A program made the position numbers and the translations under genes. The notes beneath the pieces were generated by a model. That model worked only from the letters and a program-made list of their open reading frames with translations. It was not told the origin of the DNA and made no database searches. From contig CAJQUN010000014.1 of NCBI GenBank assembly GCA_907163345.1, forward strand, positions 5,270,001 through 5,334,000: a DNA stretch of 64,000 nucleotides, written 5' to 3'. The DNA comes from Haberlea rhodopensis (taxonomy: Eukaryota; Streptophyta; Magnoliopsida; Lamiales; Gesneriaceae). The stretch's first letter is position 1; every line of letters starts with the position of its first letter. Positions 32,817-46,159 of this stretch are shown here, one piece after another.

Positions 32817-35800
32817 GGGAATGCACAATTTTTGAGTCTTGTGTGCACTTGAATAGGCACAAAAAATGTGTGCGCTTGTGTTTGAATTATTTGACTTATT
32901 TGCTCTTACTTGGCTTGGCTTACCTTGGTATGATGTTACACGAGTTGTGAATAAACTTTTATATGTGGCAGCATGAGGTAGGGAAAGAGTATGTCTCTGA
33001 AACCTACTGCAAATGAATTGTGATCTCAATTCTGATATTAATGTTATATTAATATAATATAAATAAATGGGGTTAGAGCAATGGAATTGTTCTCAAACCT
33101 ATTGGAATTAACAACGTCGAACGATGAATTTTCTTTGTGATGTAATGTCCTTGGATTTGATTGAGCACCTACATTTTGGCATTCAGAATGCTGGAAAGGG
33201 CGAGACATTGCTTTGATAATATGACAGATGGGGTTTAACATTGTTACATATAGTAAAGTAATGAAAATGTCGTATAAACCATCATTATATAGTTTTGAAG
33301 ATACGACTAGGTATGATATAGATTTTGAAATTTTGGAAATATTCTTGGGGATTTATCCTTCGAATATTTTTTCATGTATTTTTGTTGTATTTGAAATGAA
33401 ATTGAATATTGAATTGCAACAAGTTATCTGTTGCAAAATATGCATTGATTGTTTGGTCATAATTGTCTCCTATACCTGATAATTTCTAAAGATGGGTATG
33501 CAAAAGTCATCAAATGCTTACCTATCAGCTACAGAGATATCACAAGGAGATCAAAATGGCAAAATTGATGTTGGTAATTTATTTCATCCACCCACTTTAT
33601 ATTTTAAGTGGGGGAGGTTATTTTCTCTGATCAAATGATATCTGATTGAGTACTAATTGATTTTAAGAAAAGTCTATTCCTTATCCTTATGAGATGTTAT
33701 TGTTGTTTGGATAATAATATGATTATCAGGTGAATGATCGAAACTACGGATGATCACTTTCATTAGGTAGTTCGATTTTCTTCGCTTAATATGTGTGTGG
33801 AATTTTATAGGCTGGTTGTCCAAGCTGAAATTTATTTATGTTTATGCTATTTCATAATTCGAGTAATAAAAAGTAAATTATGAGTGATGAATTAACTCGT
33901 AATTTATGTGACTATTAATTTTAATAACCAAGTTGAATGTACTACAAATGTAGCACATATGTGTAACATATCCTGAAAAGAAAGAATGTACATAAGTACA
34001 TAGACCTTCCCGGACGTGGCATGGATCTAATATTACATGGACCTATGCACGTATGTGTAATGGATCTCGTGTTCAAGGAATGCTGATTTTCTTTGTTATG
34101 GATTTGGATAAAATTTGCATGGACCCGAATATTACCTCGGCATAGACTCCATGCATTTGTGGTAAGGTTTTGGGAAAGATTCCTGCATATGTTTCCAGAG
34201 AGATGAATAAAAATATCGATTTGGGAATCATGACTATATCAAAGATTTTTATGTGTATAAAATGATTCGACTTGAATGAGTCGAAATTATTATGATATTT
34301 TGTATGATTATGAATTGCAGTTCTTTATGTATGCTAATGGATCTGCACTCTGGATAGGATCAGGTGTCAATCCAAATGCTCAATATATGGTTAAGCCATA
34401 CGAGTCTTCTAAATTTTGATATATTCATAGACTCGATGAGTCAAATGTTTTAAAAAAAAATCCTTGATGTGATTGTGATTGTTCCTATTAATGATCTCTT
34501 GGTTGTTCCAAGATAAAAATATGATGTGTTAAATATCTGAAAGTTAATATTTCAGATTCTATGTACTAAATGCTTCTGATCAGTTGTCCAATTTGAATTT
34601 GGATTGCAATGAATGGTAACCTTTGAATCATGTTATAAAGAAACTGGTACTTGTAGGATATCTGAAAGTAATATTTCAATTTCCTATGAAGAAGTGATGA
34701 TATATGTCAAACTATCCAAATGAAAATTTTGGGTGAACAAAGTGATACTCTTGTGCTACGTCATTGCTCGACATGGTATTTCTGTTGCTCCAACTAAGGT
34801 TAAAGCAGTGTTAAATTGGCTGAGACCTACTAATGTTCTTGAGGTCCGATGTCTTGGGTATAGCGGGATTCTTAAAGTCGTCTTATCGAAAAGTTTGTTT
34901 AAAAATTGCTAAACCTATTACTCAGCTGACACATAAAAATTAAACACTGTTTTTTGTCAGTTGAGTATAACACAAGTTTTCTTAAATTGAAAACGAGACG
35001 AACCACTGCACCTTCATTTATTATTCCTTCCGGCCGGAGGATAATGGTTTGCACCTCTGTGTTTTTAAAAGGTTTGGATTACGTCTCGCCAACTTAAATC
35101 TTATGAGATTCGATACCCTGTACGTGATTTAGACTTGGCGGTAATTGGTTTGCTTTAAAGATTTGGACGCCATTGTTTATACGGGGGAAAATTCATTATT
35201 TATTCGGACTACAAGAGCTTGAAATATCGATTCTCTCAATCTACTATCTATATGAGGCAACACATGTGGATAGATCTCCAAAGTGGTTTATCTTCTGTTG
35301 TTCAATCATCAAGGTACACGTAAATGTTCGTATCTCAGGTTAGATATTTGATTCTTATCAATGATGTTATTGTATGATTGATTTCTTATATCAAATGCTC
35401 AGCGAAATAGTACTTTGATTATGGAATCCGAAGAATTATTATCTTTGGGATATATATCTAATTTTAGCTTTTATTTAAAGGACACGATCAATTGATTGTC
35501 CATGAGACTTTAGAATTGTAATATACTTATTTTTTTATATGTATGTTATATGTATAATTAAATGGATCGGTTATACATTAATGGACCAAGAGTGGTGAAA
35601 TCATTTGTCTTGATTTTATTTGTTTAGTACCCAGAGTTTATTTTCAAACTTTGGCAACATTGTAGAATACAAAACGGATATTCTAGATTGCAAGGACTAC
35701 ATAGTATTTGTAGATTGGCAATCACACTGCGTATATTATTTAACATAATTGAAGACTGTCGAGAGTATTTTATTTTCTCGATTATGTCTGAGTAAAAGTT

Positions 35801-36471
35801 TGGTTTTATTTTGGAATTCTGAGATTCATTTCAGAATACAGTTGAGTTGAGTATATGTTTGACTATATGTTGTACATATTTTTCGAATCCTTGAGACAGT
35901 GCAAGATATCTGTCTTCGAGGAATCAATGGGTAAACAATATTGGTGGAATACAAGAAGTGAATAATAAGATTCGGTGGATGCTCAAAGGATGGAAAGCTG
36001 CCCAGACTCAGTAAGCTAGTTATAAGAATAAGTGTGGACGCTTCTGAAAATGGCAACAGGGTGATCTAATCATTTTCAAAAATCTCTCATGTTAAAGGTA
36101 TGTTGAGTTTTGTGAATATTTCATATTAATTAACATTATTAGCATTTTATGTGTTTCGTACTTCAACATTGATGAATTACGAACATGACTTGATAAGTAT
36201 TCTTCAATCTAATGATGTTGAATTTAATTATTCAACGTTCTGCACTGAATAAATTAATTTTGTGTTCTAAACTACAAAGATGATTTCTTATAACTCGTCC
36301 CTCGAGATTCAATGCACTATTTATTGATTTGATTCAGCTTAATGCTAAATAATTGAGTTTATGAAGTTAATGTTTTCCGATTATAGTATCGACATGTACT
36401 GTAATTGGTGAATGATTTATGATCAGCACTTGTGAGATTTCGAGGACGGAATCTTTTAAGTGGGGGAGAAA
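32817..36471 (+). pseudogene. Decayed interior of element E
   Basis: Only traces of pol are visible: an RT/RNase H border near 34750-34870 (a GHVISRHGIS-like stretch, then SVAPTKVKAVLNWLRPTN), and RNase H near 35085-35280 (RQLKSYEIRYPVRDLDLAV, FALKIW, then shifts). No zinc knuckle, protease or integrase is recognised. The end is a chromovirus-like 'cgaggacggaatcttttaag' followed by the polypurine tract 'tgggggaga' at 36461-36469. The remaining sequence gives no hint of a gene. Confidence 0.7.
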
Positions 36472-38820
36472 TGTAAGGCCCTCGTACCGTATTATCGGAA
36501 ATCATGTTTAGCTTTTCAACAATTATGTGATTAATTTATTAATGTAATGTCTCATGACTGGATTAATGTTAATAAGGAAATTACAAGTTGTAAATTCACT
36601 TGTCAAGTAATCATAAACGAAATCAGAATCATAAAATTTAGAAAATACCAAATAGATTTTAAAATATATAAATCTATGTGAAGTGGTTGAATTTTTTTAA
36701 AAAAATAAAAGTAATAAAAATCATTGGACCGAATAAAAGTCCAATAGTAGTTTCACTTTGACGTGTGTTTCTTTGTATATATTCATTGATCCTTATCATT
36801 GTTGTAGTTACACACACAAAACACCTACTCATACACTGAAGTCGAGAGAGACGGAAAAAAAGGGAGAGTCATCTCTTTTTATTTTTTTTGTTTCAAGAGC
36901 CGAAGGTTTGAAACTTTGACTAAACTTTAAAGTAATCTGAGACTTGTGTTGTTGATGCTAATAGCCATCAAATACTGTAAGTTTCCCTATTTTTACATAT
37001 TCTGGTTGAGCTTTTTGATGAGAAATATGTTCCTGCATATGAAATGCAGATTTTAATACTTTCTTCGGGATGTTCAAAGTGCTATCACTCAATGTTATTA
37101 CAAGTTTTATGATATGAACGTTGGATTTTATTTTTTTGATGGGAGTGATTTAAATGAAAGGTTTATAGATATTCATGGATCCTGTAGATCTGAAGTTAAA
37201 TGAACCTTACCTATTTGTGAAATTGAGTGGGAGAAGAGAGTCATGGATCCTTCATAATTGGAAAAGATTAGTGGCTGTAAGTGAGTTCTTTTAAGTAAAA
37301 TTGATGAATTGGGTTAGTACCTTTAGGAAACATGGAAGGAAATGATAATAAATTAAATAGATTCTCATAGCATGTGAGAACTCATGTGTTAAGTTTGGTC
37401 ATGTGAATCAATTAGCAAAATAAATTTAGTTAGTCATGATAATTAAACGTTTTCATAATGACTTGATCAAAATAAAGTTTTCAAAATGAACAAACATTGG
37501 AATACCTCTAATTGCTCTATTTGGAAAAGACCAAAAAGAAAAAGGATACAGTAAATGATTTTAATTACCCCATTTTAGCAATCTAATGATGCTAATATAT
37601 TGAGGGCTTGGAATTTATTAGTGAAGGCATAATTATTAACTATATTATATGAAATTGTGTAGATTGTCTTGTTGCATCAGAATTCCACGTAAGTAACCAA
37701 GGACATCGAGATTAGGCAAGAAGAAGTAAGGTATGTTGCGATCGGGTAACATACGACAGATATCTGTATCATTTGATATATGATTTGTTGACGTCTGTGA
37801 ATTACGCGAGATTATGTGGCTACGTGATTTTATTTAAATTATGTGGCATTCATAGCATGCATGATTGGAACATCGGTGTATGAAAATAAATATTTTGTTA
37901 ACACACATCATTTTTATATATACATCGATGCATGACATACACGTTGAGCTATATCCTTGAATACCCTGATATTTCTTGGATTCTGATACCGATCATTGGG
38001 GATTGGTACTGCGATACTATGTTGGCATTACATGGCCCGATATGCATAGGGAATCGTGGTCCCCTTTGATTGGTATGATTTGTTGAGACGGGGATTGGTG
38101 GCACCTTGCTGATGTCATCCGTCTGGATATCCCTATATGGTTATGTGATGTCAGGACCTGGGGTTGGTGGCGCTTTGCCGACGTCCATCCTTCTGGATAC
38201 CCTATAGGCTTGACAGGCTCGAGCTATTCTGATATGGTTGGACTTTCGTTTATTGATTCAGATATACCCAGTGGATGGGTGTACGATATGATACCGACAT
38301 GACATGACATGGCATGCATTGCATTGCATTGCATCATATATCACATTTTATAGATACATGATGTATATTCTATGATCGTTCCATATTGGGCTTTTGCTCA
38401 CCCCCAAAGGGGGCTGTTGTTGTCTTTGTGTGTGGACAATGGCAGGTAGTACAGGTGGCCAGAACCCCAGAGAGTACACATCCGGTGGGAGCCACACTTG
38501 AGAGGTTTATTTTCCTCCTTATCACAGTTGTATATGTACCAGGAGTGTGTACCTGAAGTGTAAGGAGTTTATGTATATTTAGTTTATTTTGCTCAGTATG
38601 GATATGTGTTTCATAGTTTGATTTGTGTTGATGGAGATGAAACTGATGGTATCTATATATATTTTGACTATTGGTATTGGTGGTATGTTTCTCGTGCGAC
38701 GAGGTCATGCCGAAATTTTTAGGGCCACATGTTAATCAATATTAAACAAATCTTCCGTTGTTGACGCTATAATTATCATTGCGTGATCATTAATCACATA
38801 ATTAGGATTGAGCCCTCACA
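36472..38820 (+). repeat. 3' LTR of E
   Basis: 2349 bases, near-identical to 30459-32795, including the repeat block at about 38090-38210. Ends CCCTCACA before the TSD TAACT. Confidence 0.92.
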
Positions 38821-39925
38821 TAACTCATGTTTAATACATGATTTTGGACCATTAATATTGAAAGATACTGACGTATTGCCACATGGATTCCACAATACAT
38901 CAAATGATTAAAAATCATACACCAAATATTAAAAAAATTGGCCACCTCATTTAAATCCAAACAACTTCTCTCTATTCTCATTCTAACCCAAATCCTCCTC
39001 CTTCTATCTAGAAATTCGAAAATTAAATTCTTGTGAATTTATGGATGCATGTTGCATGAAAATATAGATTTGCATAGGTATTGAGGTGAGAAGAAGAACC
39101 CATCAAGGAGATTAAATTTTGAAGCAATTTGGAGTGGGGGTTGACCTTGTGTGGCAGCCTGGATTGAGTTGTGTGGTGGTTTGATTCTTCAATTTTGATG
39201 ATCTTGGGAGGTATAACTCTCTTCTAAAAACTTTTACTTGAAATTAGGTGTTATGGATCGAAAATCTTTAGGTAATACAAGAAAAGTTGTCGTCTCTATG
39301 AACCTGCATAATTAGTGTTGCATGCAGTAACTTGTAGCGACTTTTTGATTTAGTTAACGTCCAATTTTGACTTTGAGGAATGAATGAAAGTTGTAGAAAT
39401 TATGTGTTTTTTTTTAAAAAAAAAATAGCATGCGATTTAGAGTCAGATGAAAATGTTATGTTCATTTTACTAGAGGGTGCACATTCTTGACTATGCATGC
39501 TCATGCATGTTACATGCATATTGTTTTTTGAGTTTCTGGGAAAATTATGTTTCGAATTTGATGTCGGTCCTCAAATGAAAGTTGTAGATCTTTAAATTTC
39601 ATTAAAATGATAAAAATAGTGGACTCATTTTGGACTTATTTGAAGAAGTTATGAATTTTATACCAAAAGTGTACAATCCGAGTCCTGCATGTGGACAGAA
39701 ATACCCATGCAGTGTGTTCTTCGGATTCTTTAGCATTTTTGGCTAGGAATTCCAGAAAGTGTCTAGAGATAAGAGTTGTAGTACTTTGAGTTGCTGTCAT
39801 TTGCCACTGGAATCACTCCATTTGAGTTTGAAATGAAAAAAATTGTGAAATTTTTACTAGAACTGCTCAAGCTGGAAAATAGATATTTAAATGTTAGATT
39901 CTTGGTGTTCAATCTCCTTTTATAT
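38821..39925 (+). repeat. 3' LTR of C, piece 2
   Basis: Continues the C LTR from 'tcatgtttaatacatgatt' (compare 23756) to 'ctccttttatat' (compare 24935). No gene. Confidence 0.87.
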
Positions 39926-41899
39926 TGTGATGTCCCCGAAATGATTAATTGCAATTAAGGCATTAATTATGTTCATATGTTTAATTATGTGGATAATTGA
40001 ACTATGTGTTGGTATTGATTATCATTTGAAAATATTTAGTCACGTGGGTTTGACCCGGTAGAACTTTTCGGATGCATCCGTTACATGTTGGAATATTGGA
40101 TTCCTAGTATGAATTGTTGGAGTGGATTTTTATAATTAATTGTGTAGAGCATGATTTATATGTGAGTCTTATTGCATATTTAAAGAGGGGTTCTAAAATG
40201 TTATGTTAGCCAAGATTTTTCATACCATGCTAACAACTTGCATTGGTTTAACATATTTAAAAGAACTCCACTTATCTCCTTTTAATTCCAACCACATATT
40301 TGCTTCCTTCTGTCATAACCATCCCTCACCCTATCCAAAACCCCATTTTCGTTTCTTGGCAAGAGGAGAAGGAGAAAACTTTGAGAAAGAGTCCTTTTTG
40401 TGATTCCTTGCAAAAATCTTGAAGCTCAAGGGGTAAGCTATCAATGTAGTAAAGTTTTGTTGGTTATTGGTCATTCTTGTGTCATATTTTTGGGGTTTAA
40501 GGGTGGATTTTTTATTGTATAATGTTCTATGTGGTTGGAGGTGGTGTTTTGAGGTGTTAAACTTGATATTTTGGTAGTTGGATGTTGTGAGTTTGAGTTG
40601 GCTTTGTGTTGGTTCGAGTTTGGGCAACAAATAGGTGATTTTTCAGGTTTCTGGGCTCGGCGATCGATCGCCCCGAAGTAGGCGATCGATCGCATGTCGC
40701 CAGTAGCATTTTCAAACGAGGAGCGATCGATCGCTGGTTTTGGCGATCGATCGCCTCAAACCAGTAGCGTGTGGCGATCGATCGCTATTCTGAAGCGATC
40801 GATCGGTGAGGCTCGCGATCGATCGCTTCAGAAATAGCGATCGATCGCCGCTGGCCAGAATGCAAAATTGTATGTTTTGTGAAACTTTTGGTAATGATTC
40901 GTATATTGGCTTCTAATATTGATTTGTATCATTATGTAGAACCATCCCAGGTGCTAACAATATCGAGGAGATAAAGTTCTTCAACTTCTCCACTTTTGAA
41001 ATTAAGGTACGTAGTGAGACGTACGAGCATCGGACGGTAAAACGTGTTACAACTTTGATGATGTATATTGTGAATAGTGTGTCCTTATATGTGATGGAAT
41101 ATGTGAAATGATAGTGTTATATCATGATATTGGTATCAATTGTGTTTGATTATTGTGGTAGAATTGATGAATGTTCCGGTAGCCTTTATCTCCGAGCGAG
41201 GGAGGTACTTGCCGCTGTCATATGAAGCGATGGTAGTATGATATTTGCCGCTGTCATGTCTAAGCGAAGTAACATGCCGCTGTCATTGTCGAAGCGAGGG
41301 ATATCATATAATGCCGCTATATGTCGAAGCGAGGGGTCCTAAAATTCCGCTGTTGTATTGGGACCGGAACAGTCACAATTCTAGTGGTTAATGTGAAATA
41401 TTGTGGTTATAATTGGAAACGCGTTATCGATCATTATATCGTGAACTAATGATTTTGTGCATAAGTTTGTGAAACAGGAACGACAATGAAATGTGCTAAT
41501 GTGGTAATCGAGGAGCATATCCATTAATCGTCTCATGCGCTTAATTATTTTATTAAGTTGAATTGTGTTAAGTGGTGATATATATATGCTCATGGTGAGT
41601 TGTTCCTGTAGGTACGCTTTTGGACCAAGGGGGCTAAGGGTCGGGTTGAACTGTGAGCTGATGGAGGCATAAAAGAAGATAGAATACAGGAAATTTTTGG
41701 ATAGTCTCTACTCTAGAATTAGTATAATGCTATCGCTTTAACATTCATGATTGGGAATGTAATTAACTAACTGTTGAAGTTTTATTTTGGCCTGTAATTT
41801 TATTGAGCTCACATAACAACCAGAACCCTAAGATGTCTCTAATACATATTTAGCCCTATTTATATCTTGAATTCACTGTTAAGGTAGAGAGGCCTTACA
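39926..41899 (+). repeat. 5' LTR of F
   Basis: TGTGATGTCCCC...GGCCTTACA. TATA-like TATTTAAAGAGG at 40177-40188, a palindrome array at 40659-40848, and approximate repeats of 'gccgctgtcat' with 'gaagcgagg' at about 41195-41350. Reading frames seen here are also present in the 3' LTR and are not genes. Confidence 0.94.
40659..40848. repeat. Array of eight GCGATCGATCGC palindromes in the F LTR
   Basis: Starts at 40660, 40682, 40723, 40743, 40774, 40795, 40815 and 40837. Neighbours within pairs are 20-22 bases apart. Seven of eight are perfect 12-base palindromes. The array lies about 475 bases downstream of the TATA-like box, so probably in the transcribed leader. The 3' LTR copy is at about 47405-47594. 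Confidence 0.92.
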
Positions 41900-41903
41900 T
41901 TAG

Positions 41904-41922
41904 TGGTATCAGAGCAGTGGTT
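41904..41922 (+). other. Primer-binding site of F (tRNA-Met)
   Basis: TGGTATCAGAGCAGTGGTT, four bases after the LTR end. This is the standard initiator tRNA-Met site of many plant LTR elements. Confidence 0.92.
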
Positions 41923-42097
41923 AGAGAACCCGGGAATGAGTGAAGGGTAGCCTTAGCAATAAGTTGGCTAGGCGTTTACTTGTAAACATGTTGTGCGCAT
42001 ATGAAGTATGTGACTACTATGCTAACATGTTATGGCTTTCTAACGATGTATTATGTGAATTGTTTTCGGATATTCTTGTTAATCCTTGTGTTGCAGT

Positions 42098-44035
42098 ATG
42101 GCAACAAATGTAGATGTTGGTGATGCAGTAAGTGTAAATGCTAGTGCTAGGCACACAAATCCCCTACCGCCGCCAGCCTTGGGCGAAGAGCCGTCGGAAC
42201 AGCAGTTATTGCCGGGAGAACTGAGTTTGACTCAATTTCTAGCATATCGACCCCCGACTTTTGAAGGGACTGAAACAGGGGAGAAGGCAGAGGAATGGCT
42301 AGAGAGGTTAGAGCAGATATTTGTAGCTGCCCCGTGCGCAAAGACAGCTTGGATACGGCTAGCAGAATTCCAATTGGCCAAAAAGGCGCTGATGTGGTGG
42401 AAGACCACAGTGATTGAACAGGAGGGTAAGGGTCAGGAAATAAATTGGAAGCTGTTTAGAACTCGATTTCTGACCCGATACTTCTCAGCGGCGGCACGGC
42501 AGGCTAAAGAGGATGAATTTACTAGCTTAAAGCAAGGTACTATGCCGGTGTCAGACTATGCTCTCCAGTACTGTTCCTTACTCAGATATGTGCCTCATAT
42601 CGCCACTAGCACCCAAGCAAAGATGAGGAACTTCATGAAAGGCTTGAGGCCGGAGTTGTATGATAGGGTGATCACTTATGGCCCTACTTGTTTTGATGAC
42701 GCCCTGGCACGAGCTGAACTGGCAGAATTAGGAGTGGGTGCATATCCGACTGTGGCACCGCCTCCAGCATCATCACAGAGGCCGACCCCTGAAAACTTGA
42801 AACCAAGGGGCGATCATTTTAAGCCAAGGGGGAACTCATCATCTTCCAGATTCAGTGGTAGATGGTCGGATGCTCGTGGAAGGGGTGGTCGTGGAAGTAA
42901 TGCTCCGCCTCATAGGGGACAGTCTCAGGCTAGCAGTTTCGAAAAAGTTAAGTGTTTTCTGTGCGGAGGACCCCATTCAGTGAAAGGATGCTCCGCTTGT
43001 TATGAATGTGGTAAACATGGTCACTTGGCCCGAAATTGTCCTAACCGGGGAGGGCCACAGAACACTATGGGGAGACCTTCAGACAGGCCAGCGCAGCAGA
43101 GACCACCATTTGCACCGAGGCCATTGGGAGGACAGCCGTTGGGGCCACCTCAAGGGCAAGTGTACGCCCTAACCAGGGAGCAGGCTACAGCAGCTCCAGA
43201 GGAAGTGATAGCGGGTACGTGTCATTTATTTACGCACCCTACTTATATTTTGATAGATACAGGTGCGTCACACTCCTTTGTGTCGACGAGTTTTGTGGAG
43301 AGGCACCATATATGCACGACTCCGTCACCCACGCCCCTAGTGGTTTCGACACCCGCTGGAAAAAGTGTGATTGCAGATCGGTTCATTGATGACGGCCTCA
43401 TTTATTTTGAGGGCAACGAGTTGAAGTCAGATTTGATTGTTTTGGAGATGTCAGATTTTGACTGCATCGTGGGGATTGCTGTGCTGAACAGGTATCAGGC
43501 AGTGGTGGACTGCAGACAGAGAACAGTGCGGTTCAGATCTGATTTGGGGATTCAGTGGACTTTTTATGGGGATGGTTCCCGCTCAAGAATCCCATTAATA
43601 TCGGCCTTAAAGATGACTCAGTTATTGGAACGTGGGCTTGAGGGTTATTTTATTTATGCCATTGACATTGCTGGAAAGAAAGAAGAGTTAAGGGTCGAAG
43701 ATGTCCCCGTAGTTGCCGAGTTTGCCGATGTATTTCCGGAGGAGATTCCCGGGTTTCCGCCGGTTAGGGAAGTCGAGTTCGGGATCGAATTGTTACCGGG
43801 GACATCCGCTATTTCTCGTGCCCCTTACCGGATGGCACCGGCAGAGTTGAGGGAGTTGAAAGAGCAACTACAGGAACTCCTTGATAAGGGTTACATACGC
43901 CCCAGCGTATCACCTTGGGGTGCACCTGTATTATTTGTGAAAAAGAAAGATGGGTCGATGCGATTGTGCATCGACTATCGGCAATTGAATAAGGCCACAG
44001 TGAAGAATAAATACCCTATTTCCGCGGATCGATGA
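42098..44035 (+). pseudogene. F: Gag, protease and start of reverse transcriptase
   Basis: 645 codons from ATG 42098 (MATNVDVGDAVS), preceded by a 170-base leader; an earlier start would be a TTG codon. Gag has the retrotransposon capsid region (about 65-200; FEGTETGEKAEEWLERLEQI), a glycine/arginine-rich stretch and a CCHC knuckle, CYECGKHGHLARNC, at about 301-314. The protease active site is DTGAS at about 387-391. RT begins near residue 560 (IELLPGTSAIS) and runs to CIDYRQLNKATVKNKYPI. One extra base near 44018-44026 shifts the frame, ending at TGA 44033-44035. RT resumes in another frame at once. Confidence 0.92.
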
Positions 44036-44036
44036 C

Positions 44037-44729
44037 TTGTTTGATCAGTTGCAGGGCACGAGGTTGTACAGTAAGATTGATTTGAGATCGGGGTACCATC
44101 AGATCCGAGTTAGAGAGGATGATGTGCAGAAGACAGCATTACGGACCCGTTATGGTCATTATGAGTTTTTGGTTATGCCGTTTGGAGTGACAAATGCCCC
44201 GGCTGTGTTTATGAGCTTGGTGAACCGAGTGTTCCAACCCTATTTGGATCAATTCGTCATCGTATTTATTGACGATATACTTATCTATTCTCGGAGTGAG
44301 GAAGAACACAGGAATCATTTGAGGCCAGTGCTCCAGATTCTGAGGGACAATCAGTTGTATGCGAAGCTGAGCAAGTGTGAATTTTGGTTGAGCAGCGTGG
44401 TATTTTTGGGGCATGTGATCTCTAGTGTTGGGATATCTTTGGATCCCAAGAAAGTGGAAGCAGTGATGGATTGGTCTGCGCCTACATCTGTGCCCGAGAT
44501 CCGTAGCTTCCTCGGTTTAGCGGGTTATTACCGACTTTTCGAAGAGGGATTCTCTAAGATCGCTAAGCCGTTGACGCAGTTGACTCAGAAAGGTGTTCCG
44601 TTTTCATGGTCTGAGGCATGTGAGCAGAGCTTCCAAGAGTTGAAGCACCGGTTGACTACAGCACCTGTTCTGGTGATCCCTTCGGAGAACGAGAGGTTTG
44701 CTTTGTACACGGATGCATCACTGCAATGA
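44037..44729 (+). pseudogene. F: reverse transcriptase core
   Basis: Continues RT after the frameshift: LFDQLQGTRLYSKIDLRSGYH, MPFGVTNAPAVF and the catalytic FIDDI motif at 44265-44279, then the connection to RNase H (RSFLGLAGYYRLF). Both active-site aspartates are present. It ends at TGA 44727-44729, directly before LGCVLMQ of RNase H, a place where related proteins have an uninterrupted sequence. It is not a gene start of its own. Confidence 0.92.
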
Positions 44730-45332
44730 TTGGGCTGTGTACTGATGCAGGATAAGCATGTGGTGGCTTATGCATCGAGGCAGTTGAAGCCTCATGAGGC
44801 CAGGTACCCGGTTCATGATTTGGAACTGGCGGCCATTATTTTCGCTTTGAAAATTTGGCGGCATTATCTCTATGTTACTTCTTTTACCATTTACACGGAC
44901 CATAAGAGCTTGAAGTTCCTATTTACCCAAGCGGAACTGAATATGAGGCAAAGGAGGTGGATGGACTTGCTCAAGGACTATGATTGCGAGATAGAGTACC
45001 ATCCAGGGAAGGCGAACCTGACAGCTGACGCCTTGAGTAGGAAGGTGAAGTATACAGCAGAGGATGTTATTAAGTTATCGGCCTTGATGACCTCTTGTTG
45101 TCATCTGGGATATGACTTTGATTTAGATGCATCGCCGGTACATGTATCGACCCTATTGGCAGAACCGGACATCTTTGAACTTATCAGGAAAGCTCAGGTG
45201 ACAGACATTGAGGTGCAGAGATGGTTATCATATTTACGCCTGGGTCAGTTATCGAAGTTCAGAGTAGCAGAAGATGGTTCCTTGAGGCTTGGTAACCGTT
45301 GGGTAGTGCCAAGGGCACCAGAGTTGCGTTAA
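44730..45332 (+). pseudogene. F: RNase H and integrase entry
   Basis: In the same frame as the RT core, after the stop. Contains YASRQLKPHEARYPVHDLE, IYTDHKSLKFLFTQ and NLTADALSRK, the RNase H signature that removes the RNA strand during cDNA synthesis. The stop TAA at 45330-45332, one base change from CAA, precedes GILHRAHSS of the integrase zinc domain. Confidence 0.9.
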
Positions 45333-46159
45333 GGAATCTTGCATCGTGCTCATAGCAGCAGATTTAGTATACACCCAGGCGGAAGAAAGATGTACAAAGA
45401 CTTGTGTGACCAATTTTGGTGGAGGCGGATGAAAAGAGATGTTATCACATTCGTCAAGAAGTGCCTGATTTACCAACAAGTGAAGGCAGAGAGGCAGAGG
45501 CCCGGTGGCGAGTTGAGGAGTTTAGAGATACCAGAGTGGAAGTGGGAGCACATCTCTATGGATTTCGTGACCCACTTGCCAAGGACTGCCTCGGGATTCG
45601 ATGCGATCTGGGTGATTGTGGATCGATTGACGAAGGTGGCTCACTTCATCCCTTATTGTATGTTTTTCACATACTTGAAGATGGCCCAGTTGTATGTACG
45701 AGACGTAGTGAGATTGCACGGCATCCCAGTCTCGATTGTGTCTGATAGAGACCCGCGGTTCACATCGCACTTTTGGGAGGGTCTTCAATCAGCTTTGGGT
45801 ACAGAGGTGAGACTGAGTACGGCTTATCACCCTCAGACAGATGGTCAGACAGAGCATACCAAACAGACGCTTGAGGACATATTGAGGGCATGTGTTTTGG
45901 AGTTCGATACTCCGTGGCAAGATTCAGTGCCACTTGTAGAGTTCTCTTACAACAACATTTATCAGGCGAGCATTCAGATGGCTCCATTCGAGGCCCTTTA
46001 TGGTCGACTTGTAGGTCACCGTTGTATCGGGAAGATTTGACTAGTAAGACGGTCGGAGGACCGGAATTGATTCGAGAAATGGAAGAGAAAATCAAAGTGA
46101 TCCGTCAGAAAATGAAAGCGGCTCAAGATAGGCAAGCGGCCTATGCTAATAAACGGTGA
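45333..46159 (+). pseudogene. F: integrase zinc domain and catalytic core
   Basis: Frame of RNase H to about 46010: HRAHSSRFSIHPG, then KKCLIYQQVKAE. The second cysteine of the zinc-binding C-x2-C pair is tyrosine (TAC at 45471-45473). The catalytic triad is present: Asp in SMDFVTHLP, Asp in SDRDPRFTS and Glu in DGQTEHTKQT. Near 46012-46018 one base is missing; the rest (YREDLTSKTVGGPELI and on) is in the next frame to TGA 46157-46159. So integrase has a frameshift, a stop before the next segment and a damaged zinc site. Confidence 0.88.

Larger units (their letters stand above)
30459..38820 (+). mobile_element. Element E: young but non-coding chromovirus-type gypsy
   Basis: LTRs 30459-32795 and 36472-38820 are about 99% identical by eye. 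TSD TAACT at 30454-30458 and 38821-38825. A primer site of tRNA-Met type and a polypurine tract are intact, yet the 3.7 kb interior has no usable frame. Confidence 0.9.

Noticed and set aside
40203..40403. 66-codon frame in the F LTR, repeated at 46949-47149
   Set aside because: Present twice only because the LTR is; no domain, and it lies just after a TATA-like box in the leader.
42086..42097. Upstream start of the F gag frame
   Set aside because: The extension begins with TTG, not ATG. The first ATG in frame is 42098.
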